Below, piece after piece: positions 5,993 through 8,534 of a stretch of DNA of 8,534 bases (positions within the stretch are counted from its first letter, which is position 1; every line of letters begins with the position of its first letter). The translations under genes were made by a program, and so were the position numbers. Under the pieces are notes generated by a model. It searched no databases and was not told the DNA's origin. It worked only from the letters and a program-made list of their open reading frames with translations. Source of the stretch: Acholeplasmataceae bacterium (GTDB lineage: Bacteria > Bacillota_I > Bacilli_A > ML615J-28 > CAG-698); assembly GCA_012840905.1 (NCBI GenBank), contig DUVT01000061.1, positions 1 to 8,534 on the forward strand. The letters are read 5' to 3'.

Positions 5993-6505
5993 TCTTCTAA
6001 TTGATTTAATTGTAATTGGTGGAATAGGAAAATCTGTTAAAGTTGGATGAATAGGTGAAGTTGTAGCTTGATTAAGTTTTCTTAATACTTTATTACTTTC
6101 CTCATCTACAGTTTTTCCAAATGCTGCATATGACCCATCTAAGTGTGGTGTATTGTTTGTACAAATAAAAAACTGACTACTTGCACTATTAGGATCACTT
6201 GTTCTTGCCATTGAAATTACACCAAAAGTATGTTTTAAATTATTTTCAAAACCATTTTCAGAAAACTCTCCCATAATGCTTGGGATTTCTTCTTTTAAAT
6301 GTAAGTCATTTCCATCTAAGTAATATCCACCAGTTTGCACCATAAAATCTTTTATAATTCTATGGAAGATTACTCCATCATAAAATTTATTGTCTACTAA
6401 TTGTAAAAAGTTTGCAACTGTCTTTGGAGCTACATCTGGATACAGTTCTAGAGTTATTTTTTCATCATCTTCAAGGGTTATTAAAACTTTAATTTTTTCA
6501 TTCAT
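5987..6505 (-). CDS. Cyclophilin-type peptidyl-prolyl cis-trans isomerase
   Basis: The 172-residue enzyme catalyses cis-trans isomerisation of peptide bonds before proline, assisting folding. The whole protein is one cyclophilin domain. Landmarks are APKTVANFLQLV (26-37), the active-site strand FHRIIKDFMVQTGG (47-60) with catalytic R49 and pocket residues F54, M55 and Q57, then GVISMART (95-102) and NSASSQFFIC (106-115). LDGSYAAFGKT (122-132) completes the pocket. There is no signal peptide or lipobox, so it is cytoplasmic, as for PpiB-type enzymes. The position matching human CypA Trp121 is H121, and that of His126 is Y126; loss of the Trp usually lowers cyclosporin binding without abolishing activity. 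The start has AGAGG (6519-6515) at normal spacing. Single-gene unit, divergent from tdh, with its own promoter and terminator and a 12-bp palindrome over its -10 box. Confidence 0.95.
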   Translation of the reverse strand: MNEKIKVLITLEDDEKITLELYPDVAPKTVANFLQLVDNKFYDGVIFHRIIKDFMVQTGGYYLDGNDLHLKEEIPSIMGEFSENGFENNLKHTFGVISMARTSDPNSASSQFFICTNNTPHLDGSYAAFGKTVDEESNKVLRKLNQATTSPIHPTLTDFPIPPITIKSIRRI

Positions 6506-6526
6506 AATCTTATACCTCTATTCAAT

Positions 6527-6538
6527 TTACAATTGTAA
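6527..6538. promoter_or_regulatory. Cop-box/BlaI-like palindrome over the cyclophilin -10 box (possible operator)
   Basis: TTACAATTGTAA is a perfect 12-bp palindrome whose inner ten bases fit TACAnnTGTA, the operator pattern bound by CopY and related BlaI/MecI repressors. It overlaps the -10 box of the minus-strand promoter. No such repressor is encoded in the window. Half of the site is the -10 sequence itself (TACAAT), so chance is a real alternative. Confidence 0.35.
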
Positions 6539-6560
6539 CATAATTTTTTTTAAAGGGCAA
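6532..6560 (-). promoter_or_regulatory. Promoter of the cyclophilin gene
   Basis: On the minus strand TTGCCC (6560-6555), a 17-bp spacer and TACAAT (6537-6532) preceded by TGT form a good extended -10 promoter. The leader is about 20 nt. Confidence 0.7.
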
Positions 6561-6587
6561 TTTATTATGGGATTTTTATTTTTGTTA

Positions 6588-6596
6588 TGATATAAT
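6588..6596 (+). promoter_or_regulatory. Extended -10 promoter of the tdh-kbl operon
   Basis: TGATATAAT (6588-6596) is an extended -10 24 nt before the tdh start. The sequence 17 bp upstream (TGGGAT, 6568-6573) is a poor -35. It faces away from the cyclophilin promoter, whose -35 box is about 28 bp to the left. Confidence 0.7.
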
Positions 6597-6620
6597 TAAA
6601 ATATGTAAGGAGACGGTCTG

Positions 6621-7700
6621 ATGAAATTAAGTAGTGATGTAAAAACCTTAAAAATGAAGGTCGTAGTGAAGGATAAACCGGAAAAAGGTTTTAGCCTTCA
6701 AGAAAGAGTAATTTCAACTGATTTAAAAGCTGATGAAGTATTAGTTAAGATTAATACTGCTTCATTTTGTGGGACGGATTATCATATTTATATATATGAT
6801 AATTGGGCTAAAAATCGCCTTCAATTACCTTTAGTAGTTGGGCATGAATTTAGTGGTGAAGTTATTAAAGTTGGAAGTGATGTAACTCGTGTTAAGGTTG
6901 GGGATATTGTTAGTGCAGAAACACATATTATTTGTGATGAATGCGAATTTTGTTTGAGGGGCGAAGGACATATTTGTGAAAATACGAAAATTATTGGTGT
7001 TGACACAGATGGTTGTTTTGCTAATTACATTAAAATGCCAGCAGCAAATTGCTTTGTAAATAGTAAAGATATTGATCCTTTAATTTTATCTTTACAAGAA
7101 CCACTTGGAAATGCAGTCCATACAATGAATCACTTTGATATTAAGGGTAAAGATGTTGTAATCTTAGGCTGTGGTCCAATTGGCTTAATGGCAGTTGATG
7201 TAAGTAGGGCTTTAGGTGCTAAAAAAGTTATTGCAATTGAAGTTAAAGAATATCGTAGAAACTTCGCAAAAGAATTAGGTGCTGATGTTGTAATTGATCC
7301 AATTAATGAAGATGTAGTAATACGTGTGTTAGAAGAAACTAATGGTAGAGGTGCTGATGTAATAGGAGAGTTTTCTGGAAATAAAGTTGCAATAGAAAAA
7401 GCATTTAAGTATATAAAAGCTGGTGGGGGAATATCTATGTTAGGCTTACCAGCAGAAAATATCGAAATTGATTTATCAAAAGATGTAATCTATAAAGGTA
7501 TTAGCATTTATGGGGTTACAGGAAGAAGAATATATGATACTTGGTATCAAGTAAAAGAATTGATTGAAAGCGGAAAATTAAATTTAGAAAAAATAATTAC
7601 TCATAAGTTTTACTTAAGAGATATAAATAAAGCTGCAGAAATCATGGGCAGTGGAGAATGTGGAAAAATTATTTTACTTCCGGAGGAAATAGATGAATAA
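6621..7700 (+). CDS. tdh: L-threonine 3-dehydrogenase (zinc-dependent MDR family)
   Basis: Oxidises L-threonine with NAD+ to 2-amino-3-ketobutyrate, the first step of threonine-to-glycine conversion in the cytoplasm. The 359-residue protein has the medium-chain dehydrogenase layout. Catalytic zinc region: C50 with the relay residues T52 and H55, then H75-E76 (GHEFSGEV). A structural zinc lobe has C105, C108, C111 and C119. Typical threonine-dehydrogenase segments are [12 protein letters not shown] and [13 protein letters not shown]. The Rossmann motif GCGPIG is at 183-188, and E207 at the end of the second strand favours NAD over NADP. Two ATGs are possible: the one at 6621 has AAGGAG (6607-6612) 8 nt upstream, while M12 (6654), where most family members begin, has no ribosome site. 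An 11-residue extension is therefore likely. kbl overlaps its end by 8 nt, which confirms the pathway. In E. coli the order is reversed (kbl-tdh). Confidence 0.95.
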   Translation: MKLSSDVKTLKMKVVVKDKPEKGFSLQERVISTDLKADEVLVKINTASFCGTDYHIYIYDNWAKNRLQLPLVVGHEFSGEVIKVGSDVTRVKVGDIVSAETHIICDECEFCLRGEGHICENTKIIGVDTDGCFANYIKMPAANCFVNSKDIDPLILSLQEPLGNAVHTMNHFDIKGKDVVILGCGPIGLMAVDVSRALGAKKVIAIEVKEYRRNFAKELGADVVIDPINEDVVIRVLEETNGRGADVIGEFSGNKVAIEKAFKYIKAGGGISMLGLPAENIEIDLSKDVIYKGISIYGVTGRRIYDTWYQVKELIESGKLNLEKIITHKFYLRDINKAAEIMGSGECGKIILLPEEIDE

Positions 7701-8534
7701 TTTAAATTATCTTGAAAATTTAGTTCAAGAGTTAAAAGATGATAAGGTTTATCGTAAACTACCTATTAACTATGGTCCTATCCAAGGAGTGATTAATTTA
7801 AATGGTAAAGAAGTAATTAACTTATCTAGTAATAACTATTTAGGACTTGCCAACCATCCAAGACTTAAAAAAGCTGCAATCGAAGCCGTAGAAAAGTATG
7901 GAGTTGGTGCAGGTAGTGTAAGAACGATAGTTGGTAATCAAGATTTACTTGAAGAGTTAGAGACAGTTTTAGCTGAGTTTAAAGAAGAAGAAGCAGTTAC
8001 TTGTTTCCAATCTGGATTTAATTGTAATATGGGTACAATTCAAGCAATTGTACAAAAGGGTGATTTAATCATTAGTGATGAATTAAATCATGCGAGTATT
8101 ATTGACGGGATTAGATTATCAAGAGCTGATAAAAAAATATATCGCCATAGTGATATGGACCACTTAGAAGAAATCTTAAAATCTGAAAGAAATAATTATA
8201 ATAATGTTTTAATTATTACAGATGGTGTATTCTCTATGGATGGTGATCTTGCTAAGTTACCTGAGATTGTAAAACTGGCAAAAAAATATAATGCTTTAAC
8301 ATATGTTGATGATGCTCACGGAAGTGGAGTTTTAGGTAGAAGCGGAAGAGGTACTGTTGATTACTTTAATCTCCATGGCCAAGTTGACTTTATTATTGGA
8401 ACATTAAGTAAAGCAATTGGAGTTGTTGGTGGCTATGTTGCAAGTAAAAAAATAGTTAAAGAGTGGCTATTACATCGAGGTCGTCCACTATTATTCTCAA
8501 CAGCACTTCCACCATCAGCAACTGCAGCAACTAT
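7693..8534 (+). CDS. kbl: Glycine C-acetyltransferase (2-amino-3-ketobutyrate CoA ligase), 3' end outside the window
   Basis: Cleaves 2-amino-3-ketobutyrate with CoA to glycine and acetyl-CoA, using pyridoxal phosphate; it takes the unstable product of Tdh directly. The reading frame is open for 280 codons and runs off the window edge; family members are about 395 residues, so roughly 115 are missing. Visible landmarks of the alpha-oxoamine synthase family are [13 protein letters not shown] (44-56), [14 protein letters not shown] (69-82), [10 protein letters not shown] and [27 protein letters not shown] follows, with PLP-binding D206 and H209, and the PLP lysine is K240 in [13 protein letters not shown]. 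The start ATG (7693) overlaps the tdh stop (ATGAATAA) and is preceded by GGAGG at 7682-7686 inside tdh, so the genes are translationally coupled. The same fold includes BioF and serine palmitoyltransferase; the tdh neighbour decides for Kbl. Confidence 0.95.
   Translation, partial: MNNLNYLENLVQELKDDKVYRKLPINYGPIQGVINLNGKEVINLSSNNYLGLANHPRLKKAAIEAVEKYGVGAGSVRTIVGNQDLLEELETVLAEFKEEEAVTCFQSGFNCNMGTIQAIVQKGDLIISDELNHASIIDGIRLSRADKKIYRHSDMDHLEEILKSERNNYNNVLIITDGVFSMDGDLAKLPEIVKLAKKYNALTYVDDAHGSGVLGRSGRGTVDYFNLHGQVDFIIGTLSKAIGVVGGYVASKKIVKEWLLHRGRPLLFSTALPPSATAAT

Noticed and set aside
6390..6590. Plus-strand open frame opposite the cyclophilin start and promoter
   Set aside because: It crosses the divergent promoter region, has no ribosome site, and resembles no protein.
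6506..6620. Riboswitch or T-box ahead of tdh
   Set aside because: The leader from the predicted start is only about 20 nt, too short for either.
6821..7006. Minus-strand open frame inside tdh
   Set aside because: Antisense shadow of the zinc-binding region of tdh.
7693..8534. BioF (8-amino-7-oxononanoate synthase)
   Set aside because: Same fold, but the eight-base overlap with tdh makes Kbl much more likely.

Overview
The window is strongly A+T-rich, uses the standard bacterial code (TGG for Trp, mostly TAA stops), has AAGGAG-type ribosome binding sites, extended -10 promoters (TGnTATAAT) and short hairpin-plus-T terminators. This suggests a low-G+C Gram-positive or a close relative that reads the standard code (Bacillota, or an Acholeplasma/Izemoplasma-like member of Mycoplasmatota). 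The placement is inferred from style and gene content only.

Layout. At the left are two CCA-encoding tRNA genes, Pro(TGG) and Gly(TCC), closed by a terminator; with no promoter visible before them they are probably the tail of a longer tRNA cluster. Next is a 355-residue XRE-type regulator with a TPR-like body (377-1444), with its own promoter and terminator. A two-gene unit follows: a MazG-like nucleotide pyrophosphohydrolase (1597-1902) and a two-span membrane protein with a PH-like N-terminal part (1918-2628). A heavy-metal exporting P1B-2 ATPase (2788-5097) comes next, driven by a perfect TTGACA-17-TATAAT promoter packed into the terminator of the preceding unit. On the minus strand lie a DUF975-type membrane protein (5149-5829) and a cyclophilin-type prolyl isomerase (5987-6505). 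Divergent from the cyclophilin is the threonine-degradation operon tdh-kbl (from 6621), whose kbl gene is cut by the window end at 8534.

How the genes work together. Tdh oxidises threonine to 2-amino-3-ketobutyrate and Kbl cleaves that with CoA to glycine and acetyl-CoA, so these two form one pathway. The other genes are mostly single transcription units of housekeeping or stress type: metal efflux, nucleotide sanitation and protein folding.

I see no CRISPR array, insertion sequence, phage module, toxin-antitoxin pair or defence island. Gene content is ordinary, and I found no clear undescribed system. The most interesting signals are regulatory. One is a 12-bp palindrome of form GCTCWTAWGAGT, found both at the predicted transcription start of the XRE regulator and abutting the -35 box of the metal ATPase. 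Another is a perfect 12-bp palindrome matching the CopY/BlaI half-site pattern TACAnnTGTA over the cyclophilin -10 box. The third is the compact terminator-promoter overlap before the ATPase.
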